Assembly: GCF_000424985.1 (NCBI RefSeq)
Contig: NZ_AUKX01000003.1
Coordinates: 62,001-126,000, forward strand
Direction of reading: 5' to 3'
Source: Arenibacter latericius DSM 15913
Lineage (GTDB): Bacteria; Bacteroidota; Bacteroidia; Flavobacteriales; Flavobacteriaceae
Length of the DNA: 64,000 nucleotides
The notes under the pieces were generated by a model. That model saw nothing but the letters and a program-made list of their open reading frames with translations. It was not told the DNA's origin and searched no databases. Made by a program: the position numbers and the translations under genes. Positions 7,657 to 15,741 of this stretch are shown here, piece after piece (within the stretch, counting starts at the first letter, position 1; each line of letters starts with the position of its first letter).

Positions 7657-9726
7657 ATGGCGACTCTATCAATAAGGAATTTAAGGTTTAGCCTATTTTT
7701 TCTATACCTTTTATTTGTTGATGGTGTGTTAAACGCTCAAACTCCAGTAGAGTCGGTTTTTCATATAAATAGAGGGAAAACTGCAGATTGGATTTCATAT
7801 AAACCTAATGACGATGCCTTACAACGGATAATCAATAATGAGGCATTTCTACATTTAGAAAGGAGGCAAGAAAGAATTGACGGGTTAAAGTCAAAATCGG
7901 ATTGGATATCTTATCGGGATAGCATAAAAGAGATATTAATTGCACCTCTTTCCAAATTCGAAAAAACACCGCTTAATCCTCAAGTTACGGGAACTATAGA
8001 ACGTGACGATTTTAGGGTTGAGAACATTATCTTTGAGTCCCATCCAGGGTTTTTTGTAACAGCCTCCCTGTTTCTTCCTAACCATAGACAGGACCCTGCA
8101 CCTGCTATTATTTATACTTCCGGACATACTAGCCTTGGCTATAGAAGTGAAGGCTACCAACATGTTATTCTAAACTTGGTTTCTAAAGGTTTTATTGTTC
8201 TGGCCTATGATCCTATTGGGCAAGGGGAAAGGTTACAATACCTAGATGTAAAAACAGGTAAATCTAAGATAGGAGGCCCTACACAGGAGCATTCCTATGC
8301 GGGTGCACAAACGCTGTTATGGGGAGCCTCACTATCCGATTATTTTATATGGGATGGGATAAGAGTAGTGGATTACCTTTATACTAGACCTGAGGTTGAT
8401 ATTTCCCGGATCGGAATTACAGGAAGGTCCGGTGGAGGTACGCAAACAGCTATGATCGCCGCCTGTGACGAACGCATTTATGCAGCAGCACCCGAAGCTT
8501 TTATTACCAACTATAAGCGGCTGTTGCAGTCTATTGGAGTTCAAGATGCCGAGCAGAATTTGTATAATGGAATTTCTAAAGGAATTGACCACCCAGATTT
8601 CTTGCATGCTAGAATGCCTAAACCAAGCCTGATTATCACTACTATTAATGACTTTTTTAGTATTCACGGTGCACGTGAAACCTTTGCTGAAGTAAAAAAT
8701 TCATATTCAGCACTAGGAAAAGGAGATAATATTGAAATGGTGGAGGATATGGTGAGGCATGAATCTACCAAATTAAACAGGATGGCCATGTACAGTTTTT
8801 TTCAGAAGCACTTATCCCTGCCAGGAGATAATAGTGATATTGAAATAGAACCCTTCCTAGCTGAAGAGCTATGGTCAACAACAACTGGTCAAATTTCCTC
8901 ATCATTAAAGGGCAAAACAGTGTACACTCTAAACCAAGAGTATGTTAGCAGGAAAAGCATTTCAGAATCTTCAGAATCTGAGCATCTTTTAAAATTATCG
9001 GGAATTAACTTGGATCGCAATGTAACATCGGCAGTATTTACAGGGAAAATGGTTAAAGATGGGATAGAAGTAGAGAAGTATTTTTTGGAGAATTCAAAGG
9101 GGGATTATGTCTTGCCGGTGTATGTTGCTACAAAAGGTGATTCCGATGCTGATAAAGTGCTTTTGTGGCTGCATCCAAAAGGAAAGGAAGTAATATTTGA
9201 GAGTATAATTATAAAAGAATTTATGAGTCAGGGGTATAGGGTAGTTTCTGCAGATCTTCCGGGTATAGGAGAACTTAATAATCCCGACTTTGCAGGAGAT
9301 GGTATTATCCAAGAAGTTCCATTAAATTACCTTTTTGGTGCTAATTTAGTAGGTAAAAGCATAGCTGGAATTCAGGCAGAAGCTATAGATTTACTTGTGC
9401 AGTTTATCCATAGTGACCCCCGTATTAAAAACAGGAAATTACATGCTTTAATAGAAAATTCAACCAGTTCTAGCTTTCTTCATTATATAGCAATTAAGAA
9501 TCCTTTTAACAAGGCAGTAGTAGTAAATAAATACGTATCTGGTTCTAACAATGTAACGCAGGAATATTACAATCCTGAGGAAACTTTCTATAGTGTTCCT
9601 GGAAGCTTGCCCTATTACAACTTACACAGCCTTGTAGCACTACATCCTAAACGGGTATTGAAAGTGATTAATCACCCTTTAACTGAATCCAAAGTAAAAG
9701 AACTATTAGATTTTCTAACTTATTAA
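7657..9726 (+). CDS. Secreted alpha/beta-hydrolase, acetyl-xylan-esterase / S9-like, with a second degenerate hydrolase domain
   Basis: The 689-residue protein begins with a signal peptide (residues 1-28). Residues about 115-390 form an alpha/beta-hydrolase domain: AYDPIGQGER is the typical strand-loop, the nucleophile elbow is GRSGGG with S258, and D332 and H368 (VRHES) are plausible triad partners. This resembles AXE1/dienelactone-hydrolase-type esterases of polysaccharide loci. Residues about 495-689 repeat the fold (LLWLHPKGK, SADLPGIGE), but the elbow position reads ENSTSSS without the flanking glycines, so it is probably inactive. The substrate is unknown; a role in deacylating a polysaccharide with the neighbouring GH16 is inference. 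Confidence 0.75.
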   Translation: MATLSIRNLRFSLFFLYLLFVDGVLNAQTPVESVFHINRGKTADWISYKPNDDALQRIINNEAFLHLERRQERIDGLKSKSDWISYRDSIKEILIAPLSKFEKTPLNPQVTGTIERDDFRVENIIFESHPGFFVTASLFLPNHRQDPAPAIIYTSGHTSLGYRSEGYQHVILNLVSKGFIVLAYDPIGQGERLQYLDVKTGKSKIGGPTQEHSYAGAQTLLWGASLSDYFIWDGIRVVDYLYTRPEVDISRIGITGRSGGGTQTAMIAACDERIYAAAPEAFITNYKRLLQSIGVQDAEQNLYNGISKGIDHPDFLHARMPKPSLIITTINDFFSIHGARETFAEVKNSYSALGKGDNIEMVEDMVRHESTKLNRMAMYSFFQKHLSLPGDNSDIEIEPFLAEELWSTTTGQISSSLKGKTVYTLNQEYVSRKSISESSESEHLLKLSGINLDRNVTSAVFTGKMVKDGIEVEKYFLENSKGDYVLPVYVATKGDSDADKVLLWLHPKGKEVIFESIIIKEFMSQGYRVVSADLPGIGELNNPDFAGDGIIQEVPLNYLFGANLVGKSIAGIQAEAIDLLVQFIHSDPRIKNRKLHALIENSTSSSFLHYIAIKNPFNKAVVVNKYVSGSNNVTQEYYNPEETFYSVPGSLPYYNLHSLVALHPKRVLKVINHPLTESKVKELLDFLTY

Positions 9727-9835
9727 GAGCGATTTTAATGTTCTGCCCTTGAAGTGGAATTACAATCGGGTATATCCGTCCACTATCTCAAAGGCTTTTA
9801 TTTTGATAAATAAGGTTTTAAATATGTGGGATAAT

Positions 9836-9868
9836 AAAAAGCCGCCTCAGACTGTGAGACGGCTTATT
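9836..9868. terminator. Bidirectional terminator
   Basis: GCCGCCTCA (9841-9849) pairs with TGAGACGGC (9855-9863) with one mismatch around a 5-nt loop. An A-run lies upstream and a T-rich tract downstream. It sits between the convergent esterase and channel genes and could serve both. Confidence 0.75.
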
Positions 9869-9966
9869 TGTGAGAACTAATTTTTTGGAGGTTTAAATAG
9901 TACGCTTAGGCACTTTGTTAGACGATGAAATTATTATATGTTTTTCTATTTTTAAGTATAAGCTTA

Positions 9967-11196
9967 CTACACTGGGCGATCCCCCTCTTTATTATCTTTA
10001 GACTTATTTGCAGGTAATTGTGAGCTGGTTTTATCGCGCATTTTATCAATAATTTCCTTAAAATGTTCTCCAGCAGCAGCTCTTCCTCCAAGTCCATAAC
10101 TTAAGGCAACTGCCACCGCAATAGCTCCCAAAATAAGACCAAATGCCAACTCAACAATCTCATTGGCAATTCCCATTGTACGTAATGCAATGGCAATGAA
10201 TAAGGCCAATGATGCCGCACGTACAACACCGGCAATAAAATTATTGTTATTGGACTCCTTCATAGTGTTGTAAATGATCATCGAAATGTAATTACCGATG
10301 GCTATTATGACTAATCCAAATAGAATTTGTCCTGTAACTGCAAGAATTTCATTTAAAATGTAAGTTAATTGATCCAGGCCTAAAATGGCAACGGCAGTAA
10401 TTACACCGAAAAATACTATAAAGAAATAAATAAGATTTGCTAAAAGAGTAGATAAGGACTGATTTGCCCCTATCATATTCTGAATTTTAATTTTTTCAGC
10501 CGCTTTATCAAGTCCTAGGCTTTTGAAAAGATCGCTTAAAAAGGACGCTAAGTATTTTCCACCCCAAATAAAGATGATAAGGATAAGGGCTGCAATAATT
10601 ATTTCTCCAATTAAGTCAGTAAATTTATAGAGTATTTCATTTGCTGGTTCAGATATTGCATTCATTTGCAAAGCATTAAATGCTTGTATCAGAAATGGAA
10701 TAAATATAATTATGAAGACTACTTTTTGAAGGATGTTCACGAGCATGTCTGTATCCTTAAACCCCGTTTTATCTATCAATTTGTCAATAAAATTGCCACC
10801 CATAGAGATAAGGCTAGAAACAAATTTCGCCAATAAATACCCAATAAATCCTATTAATACGGCGCCAATTAAATTTGGAATGAAAGCCAAAAATTTATTC
10901 AACATATTTTTTAGGGGATCCAAAACGGCACTTACTTCCAATATTTCTAGCGTCATTAGTAGTACAATTACCATAATAAGGTAATACACTATTTTTCCAA
11001 AAAAATGGCTGGTGCTTTTGGAATGTTCTTCATCCATAACCTTATTACCTAATTTGGTACGGTCTAGTAATTTTGTAATTAGTTTCTGAAAAAATTTAGC
11101 AATTATCCAACCTATTAGTAAAACTAAAATAGCACCCAAAAGGTTTGGTAGATAGTCTGTAACAGTATCTGCAAATCGTTGTAGTTGTGTTTCCAT
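9967..11196 (-). CDS. Mechanosensitive-channel-like protein with TM-helix repeats
   Basis: The 409-residue membrane protein contains several copies of a conserved amphipathic TM helix. Two are nearly superposable: YLPNLLGAILVLLIGW (residues 15-30) and FIPNLIGAVLIGFIGY (105-120). Two weaker copies follow near IIIAALILIIFIWGGKYLA and TGQILFGLVIIAIGNYI. The last TM segment reads AFGLILGAIAVAVALSYGLGG, which resembles the small-residue pore helix of MscS. No MscS cytoplasmic beta domain follows, only a short charged tail. It belongs to the TM_helix (PF05552-like) group, presumed osmotic-stress channels. It is monocistronic. Confidence 0.78.
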   Translation of the reverse strand: METQLQRFADTVTDYLPNLLGAILVLLIGWIIAKFFQKLITKLLDRTKLGNKVMDEEHSKSTSHFFGKIVYYLIMVIVLLMTLEILEVSAVLDPLKNMLNKFLAFIPNLIGAVLIGFIGYLLAKFVSSLISMGGNFIDKLIDKTGFKDTDMLVNILQKVVFIIIFIPFLIQAFNALQMNAISEPANEILYKFTDLIGEIIIAALILIIFIWGGKYLASFLSDLFKSLGLDKAAEKIKIQNMIGANQSLSTLLANLIYFFIVFFGVITAVAILGLDQLTYILNEILAVTGQILFGLVIIAIGNYISMIIYNTMKESNNNNFIAGVVRAASLALFIAIALRTMGIANEIVELAFGLILGAIAVAVALSYGLGGRAAAGEHFKEIIDKMRDKTSSQLPANKSKDNKEGDRPV

Positions 11197-11562
11197 AAAA
11201 AGATATTATGAGTTAAAAATGTATATCCTTTAAGATACAAATAAAATGTTAAATATCTAGTTATGAGGGTTCTATTACTTCAGGAACCATAGGTGTAGTA
11301 AGGGTTGGGCCGAACCGTATTATAAAAGATAAACCTAAAAATAAGGTCATCATTTAGTATCGTCTATTGTATAAATTTTTAAAGGTTTTATAGTAAAAAA
11401 GTGAATTGTTAAACATAAAACAGCATGCGGTCGTTAACCAGTTTTACATTTTATGTCGCTGACGTATAGTATGTTAATATGCTTTTATAATTGCTTTAGA
11501 AACGGAAAAGGTGAATCTAAGACATTATAGCAAAAGGAAATTCAAGAAATAGAACCCTACAA
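11197..11562. other. Intergenic region, no gene seen
   Basis: This 366-nt AT-rich stretch lies upstream of the minus-strand channel gene and downstream of the minus-strand FRG gene. I see no small gene with a credible product, no terminator with a T-run and no repeat. Confidence 0.4.
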
Positions 11563-12387
11563 TTATCCTAAGGGATTTACATTATTCTTATCGCTATACC
11601 ATCTTTTCAGCCATCTTGAAATCCCTTCTAAACCAGGGTAAATAATTCGCTCAGTTATATTGGCTTGATCTAGTTTATCTCGTATTTCCCACTTCAATTC
11701 TGCAGGGATAATTACCTTTTTCAAATATTGGGGATGATTTTTAAGCCATTCTAGTGGACTGGAATCCGGATCTAACATAAACGAAAAAAGGGCAAATTGG
11801 TTAATGATGCGATCATCAAGGGAGGGCGGCTCAAAGAATATCATGGTATTCGTATTCCTACTAGAAAAATCATATAGTTCTTCTAGGGAATTGCCAATGT
11901 TTTGTTTCAATTCCATCGAGCTAAAATAAAACATATCCTTACTCAGAATAGGCGTTTTAAGCTCTTCTGGAAGATACTCTCTAAGAGCTACATAGTTTAC
12001 CATCCAGATGGCACCGTCCATATGATAGGTGCTCATATCCTCCGTTAAAAAATGAAGTGCAACGTTTGGGGAATGTGTCCAGTCTATAAGTCTTGTAGGA
12101 AGTCCGTGGTGTTGCCCTAAGGAGATCCAATTCCAGAGGTTGTTGTAGTCATCGATAAGGGTGTTTATTGGCGAGTACTTTTTGAAGTTTCTAATCATTG
12201 TACCTTCTACCTTAGAGGGTATTCTTCCCAATCTTTGCAGACTTGTCTCTAATCCAAAATGGGCATTATAGACGCCTCTGTAGGCATACGGAGATCGAAA
12301 CCTATCTATTTTTTCGTCTTTTTCTTTGAATAAATATGCTTGTAGTTCTAACCAGTTTTTAGGTTCAAATAACTCAAAATCTGCCAT
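11563..12387 (-). CDS. FRG-domain protein (orphan)
   Basis: The 274-residue protein carries the FRG domain: the name-giving motif is YAYRGV (residues 34-39), followed by the family signature QHHGLPTRLIDW (92-103) and SPNVALHFL. The C-terminal part includes RIINQFALFSF and a conserved strand before PAELKWEIRDKL. It has no signal peptide or TM segment, so it is cytoplasmic. The biochemical role of FRG proteins is not settled; many occur in mobile or defence contexts. Here it stands alone between a channel gene and the Mla operon, with no toxin, nuclease or ATPase beside it. Composition looks like its neighbours. Confidence 0.85.
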   Translation of the reverse strand: MADFELFEPKNWLELQAYLFKEKDEKIDRFRSPYAYRGVYNAHFGLETSLQRLGRIPSKVEGTMIRNFKKYSPINTLIDDYNNLWNWISLGQHHGLPTRLIDWTHSPNVALHFLTEDMSTYHMDGAIWMVNYVALREYLPEELKTPILSKDMFYFSSMELKQNIGNSLEELYDFSSRNTNTMIFFEPPSLDDRIINQFALFSFMLDPDSSPLEWLKNHPQYLKKVIIPAELKWEIRDKLDQANITERIIYPGLEGISRWLKRWYSDKNNVNPLG

Positions 12388-12702
12388 TTATATGAATAAT
12401 TTTTATGTGGACTAATGCTCTGTCCTATTTAAGTCAACAATTCTGAAAACCATTTAATTTGTACGGGGTTATTAATAGAGCTAGTGCATATTAGGTCTTC
12501 CGATGAATCCCGTATGTCTTCTGTTGTTGATTCCCGTTACTAAGATACAACGGAAATAAGAAAGTTTATTAGACCCTATTAGAATTAAGTCCATATTCTA
12601 GCTGCAAACCCTTATGATTTTGGTCATTATAAGCCCATTTACTTTCCTGTATCTTTGAGAGAACAGCTAAGAACAGATCTAGAAATGAATACCATGTAAT
12701 GC
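12388..12702. other. Divergent intergenic region between FRG and mlaE genes
   Basis: A 315-nt stretch holding the promoters of both genes. The only element I recognise is the -7 box at 12650-12657. No small gene was found. Confidence 0.4.
12650..12657 (+). promoter_or_regulatory. Candidate -7 promoter box of the Mla operon
   Basis: TATCTTTG is a perfect TAnnTTTG match 46 nt before mlaE. The nearest TTTTG ends at 12622, 27 nt away, which is too far for a standard -33, so the promoter is only partly supported. Confidence 0.45.
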
Positions 12703-13467
12703 ATGATTAACCGCATAAAACAATTCTTCATAGAGACTGGCGATCTCTCCTATTTTGCAGCTCGATTTTTAAGGGAGGCCTTAAAACCCCCTTTTGAATT
12801 TAAAGAGCTGTTACGACAATGTTATCAGATGGGGAACCGATCCTTGTTCTTGGTAGGCATAACTGGATTTATAATTGGCTTGGTTCTCACCTTGCAGTCT
12901 AGGCCTACTTTAATTCAATTTGGTGCTGTGTCATGGATGCCCAATATGGTAGGAATCTCTATAGTAAGGGAAGTAGGACCTGTGATTACGGCTTTGATCT
13001 GTGCAGGGAGAATTTCATCGGGGATAGGGGCAGAGTTGGGATCTATGCGGGTAACAGAACAGATAGATGCTATGGAAGTCTCTGGCACCAATCCCTTTAA
13101 ATATTTGGTAGTGACACGGATATTAGCCACTACCCTAATGTTACCCCTCTTAGTTGTTTTTGGAGATTTGTTGGCATTATTCGGTTCTGCCCTGTTAGAA
13201 AATTTAAAAGGAGGAGTTTCTTTTCAGCTCTATTTTAATACTGTCTTTAATGCATTAAGCTTTTCAGACTTAGTACCCGCAACCATTAAATCCTTCTTTT
13301 TTGGCTTTATAATCGGATTGGTAGGCTGTTATAAGGGATATTATTGTAAAAAGGGAACTGCAGGTGTTGGAGTAGCGGCCAATACAGCTGTGGTTATGGC
13401 ATCCTTGCTGTTGTTTCTGGTCGATTTTATCGCGGTGATTATTGCCGATATTTTTTATGAATTATAA
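12703..13467 (+). CDS. mlaE: MlaE-family ABC transporter permease (phospholipid transport)
   Basis: MlaE is the inner-membrane permease of the MCE lipid transporter that moves phospholipids between the inner and outer membranes. The 254-residue protein has five or six TM segments and the family core SIVREVGPVITALICAGR, then GAELGSMRVTEQIDAMEVSG (about residues 106-130), the loop that contacts the ATPase. Length is standard. It is the first gene of a three-gene operon: mlaF starts 9 nt after its stop. Confidence 0.92.
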   Translation: MINRIKQFFIETGDLSYFAARFLREALKPPFEFKELLRQCYQMGNRSLFLVGITGFIIGLVLTLQSRPTLIQFGAVSWMPNMVGISIVREVGPVITALICAGRISSGIGAELGSMRVTEQIDAMEVSGTNPFKYLVVTRILATTLMLPLLVVFGDLLALFGSALLENLKGGVSFQLYFNTVFNALSFSDLVPATIKSFFFGFIIGLVGCYKGYYCKKGTAGVGVAANTAVVMASLLLFLVDFIAVIIADIFYEL

Positions 13468-13476
13468 CATATATAT

Positions 13477-14259
13477 ATGGAAAATCAGGATCAGATGAGA
13501 CCCTTAATAGAGGAATTGGATGCTAGAAAATTGGTTATAGAAATTAGAGACTTACGGAAAAGTTTTGGAGATAACCATGTGTTAAATGGATTTAACCTGA
13601 CTTTAGAAGAAGGTGGTAATTTGGTGATCATGGGGAAATCTGGTTCCGGTAAATCCGTAATGATTAAATGTATTGTTGGCTTGATAGCACCCGATAGCGG
13701 CTCGGTAAAAATATTAGGGCAGGAAATAAATAATTTGGACCGTAAGGCAATGGATGAATTACGGTTAGATATCGGATTTCTTTTTCAAGGCAGTGCACTA
13801 TACGATTCTATGACGGTACGGGAAAATCTAGAATTTCCTATGCGTAGGCATAAAAAGAAGTTAGGCGTAAACAAGGATACAGACCCCTTAGTATTAGAAG
13901 CCTTAGAAAATGTTGGGTTGGCCCATACTATTGATTTAATGCCGTCTGAACTGTCTGGAGGTATGAAAAGAAGGGTGGCCTTGGCACGTACCCTAATCTT
14001 AAAACCTAAGGTAATCCTCTATGATGAGCCTACTAGTGGTTTAGATCCTATAACATCTAAAGAGATTATAGAATTAATGCATAGCATACAGCAAAAATAT
14101 GGTACTTCTTCCCTAATTATTACTCATGATGTGGATTGTGCAAGGGTTATTTCGGATAGAATGATTCTACTTGTCGATGGCATTAATTATGCTGAGGGGA
14201 CCTATTCCGAATTATCTAAATCCACTGATCCTAAAGTGGAAGCATTTTTTAAAAAATAA
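13477..14259 (+). CDS. mlaF: MlaF-family ABC transporter ATPase
   Basis: This is the ATPase that drives the MCE lipid transporter. In 260 residues it shows Walker A GKSGSGKS (53-60), the Q-loop FLFQGSALYDSM (Q104), signature LSGGMKRR (159-166), Walker B VILYDEPTSGLD (179-190) and switch histidine ITHD. The Q-loop wording and the LSGGMKRRVALAR signature are characteristic of MlaF/Ttg2A rather than other ABC ATPases. It sits between mlaE and mlaD and is probably translated with them. Confidence 0.93.
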   Translation: MENQDQMRPLIEELDARKLVIEIRDLRKSFGDNHVLNGFNLTLEEGGNLVIMGKSGSGKSVMIKCIVGLIAPDSGSVKILGQEINNLDRKAMDELRLDIGFLFQGSALYDSMTVRENLEFPMRRHKKKLGVNKDTDPLVLEALENVGLAHTIDLMPSELSGGMKRRVALARTLILKPKVILYDEPTSGLDPITSKEIIELMHSIQQKYGTSSLIITHDVDCARVISDRMILLVDGINYAEGTYSELSKSTDPKVEAFFKK

Positions 14260-14263
14260 GATT

Positions 14264-15253
14264 ATGGCAAAAACAAAATTGGAGAATTTAAAACTTGGAA
14301 TATTTGTGGTCTTTGGGACCGTATTGTTGGTTGTTGCCGCTTACTTAATTGGGAATAAGCAGAATATGTTTGGAAAAACTATTCCTATTAGCGCCATTTT
14401 TAAAAATGCTAATGGAGTTCAAACTGGTAACAATGTCCGTTTTTCGGGTATTAACGTGGGTACCGTTAAAAGAATAGAAATGATAAATGATACGGTCATT
14501 AGAATCCACATGATTATAGAGGAAAAAATGCAGAATCATATTAAGAAAGATGCGGTTGCAACCATTGGTTCTGATGGATTGGTGGGGAGTATGCTTATTA
14601 ACATTGTGCCTGGGGAAGGAACGGCGACGCATATTGGTCCTGGTGATGAGTTACAGTCCTTGAGTAAAGTGGCTACCCAGGATATGCTTAATACGCTAAG
14701 CCTCACCAACGAAAATGCCGCTTTGTTAACGGAAGACCTGCTAAAAGTATCCCGATCCTTAACCCAAGGAAAAGGTACGTTTGGGAGGTTGCTTAATGAC
14801 ACCCTAATGGCCGAGGACCTACATCAAACTATTAGTAATCTAAAAAATACCAGTAGGCAGGCTAATATTATGATAATGGAAATGAACCAGCTTATAAAAC
14901 AAGTGGACCTGGAGAAAAGTACTGCTGGGGTACTCTTAAAAGATTCTATTTCTGGCGAAAAGATGCGAAATATAATAGTCCACCTAGAAAATTCGAGCCA
15001 TGAGATTCAAAAAATGTCCGAAAACCTTAATTCAGTAATAGGGGAGTTGAAAGAGGGGAAGGGCGCAATTAATTATTTGGCTTCAGATACAACTTTGGTT
15101 GATCAATTAGAAAACACCATGGAGAATGTTACTAAAGGAGTTCAAAATTTTAATGAGGTAACCGAGGCGCTAAAACACAATTTCCTAACCAGAAGGTATT
15201 TTAGAAAATTAGAAAGAGAACAGCGAAAAGAGGCTAAGAAAGCGGAGAACTAA
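14264..15253 (+). CDS. mlaD: MlaD-like MCE-domain substrate-binding protein
   Basis: The product has an N-terminal TM anchor (residues 10-30) and an MCE domain at about 38-118 (GVQTGNNVRFSGINVGTV is its core), followed by a long mostly helical region. That region carries three copies of a short motif: GKGTFGRLLNDTL (169-181), STAGVLLKDSI (219-229) and GKGAINYLASDTTL (265-278). The basic tail is RKLEREQRKEAKKAEN. I take ATG 14264, 4 nt after the mlaF stop; an upstream in-frame ATG at 14171 lies inside mlaF and adds 31 residues that would precede the TM anchor. MlaB and MlaC homologues are not nearby, as is usual in this phylum. Confidence 0.9.
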   Translation: MAKTKLENLKLGIFVVFGTVLLVVAAYLIGNKQNMFGKTIPISAIFKNANGVQTGNNVRFSGINVGTVKRIEMINDTVIRIHMIIEEKMQNHIKKDAVATIGSDGLVGSMLINIVPGEGTATHIGPGDELQSLSKVATQDMLNTLSLTNENAALLTEDLLKVSRSLTQGKGTFGRLLNDTLMAEDLHQTISNLKNTSRQANIMIMEMNQLIKQVDLEKSTAGVLLKDSISGEKMRNIIVHLENSSHEIQKMSENLNSVIGELKEGKGAINYLASDTTLVDQLENTMENVTKGVQNFNEVTEALKHNFLTRRYFRKLEREQRKEAKKAEN

Positions 15254-15741
15254 AAAGGGATTTACATTATTGGTGGTCTACTCCAACAAAATGAATAAAT
15301 GGTCAATCCTAGTCGTTAGCCCAATGATAATAACTATAATAAATGGAATATTGCGATAATTGTATGCCATTTTATTCCAGCATCCTCTTTAAGTAGAACA
15401 GTCCAATTAATCATCTTAAACATATAAATAAGGGAGAATTTAAATTCTCCTTCAAACCTAGGTTGAATAAGAATTAATTATCGAATTTAGTAACATCCTA
15501 ATTAAAAAGAGAAGCCTTCATTATTTCAAGAAAGATATTTTTTACTGATTTAAATATTCAAAATTATATGGGAATCAAAGAGGAATTCTTAACTTTTAAA
15601 CGTCATAGTCGATTCTATAAAAATTCGCACTATGTTTTTTTTTAATAAGGAAGGATAATTTTAGTCTATAAAAAAACATAATAACGTGTATGAATGAAAA
15701 ACTATTGAATAAGTAAAAACTAATAACTAAACCTTGAATTT
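15254..15741. other. Long intergenic region before SusC/SusD pair 1
   Basis: This 488-nt stretch of very high A+T is the leader and promoter region of the SusC gene. It contains one strong palindrome (listed separately) and several A/T runs. I find no small gene, regulator or sigma/anti-sigma pair. Confidence 0.5.
15431..15452. repeat. 22-nt near-perfect palindrome
   Basis: GGAGAATTTAAATTCTCC (15433-15450) is a perfect 18-bp palindrome, extended by one G-T and one A-T pair on each side. No T-run follows, so it is a poor terminator. It may be an operator or an mRNA-end hairpin downstream of mlaD; function unknown. Confidence 0.6.

Noticed and set aside
14171-14263. Earlier in-frame ATG for MlaD
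   Set aside because: It lies inside mlaF and adds 31 residues before the TM anchor; ATG 14264, right after the mlaF stop, gives the family N-terminus.
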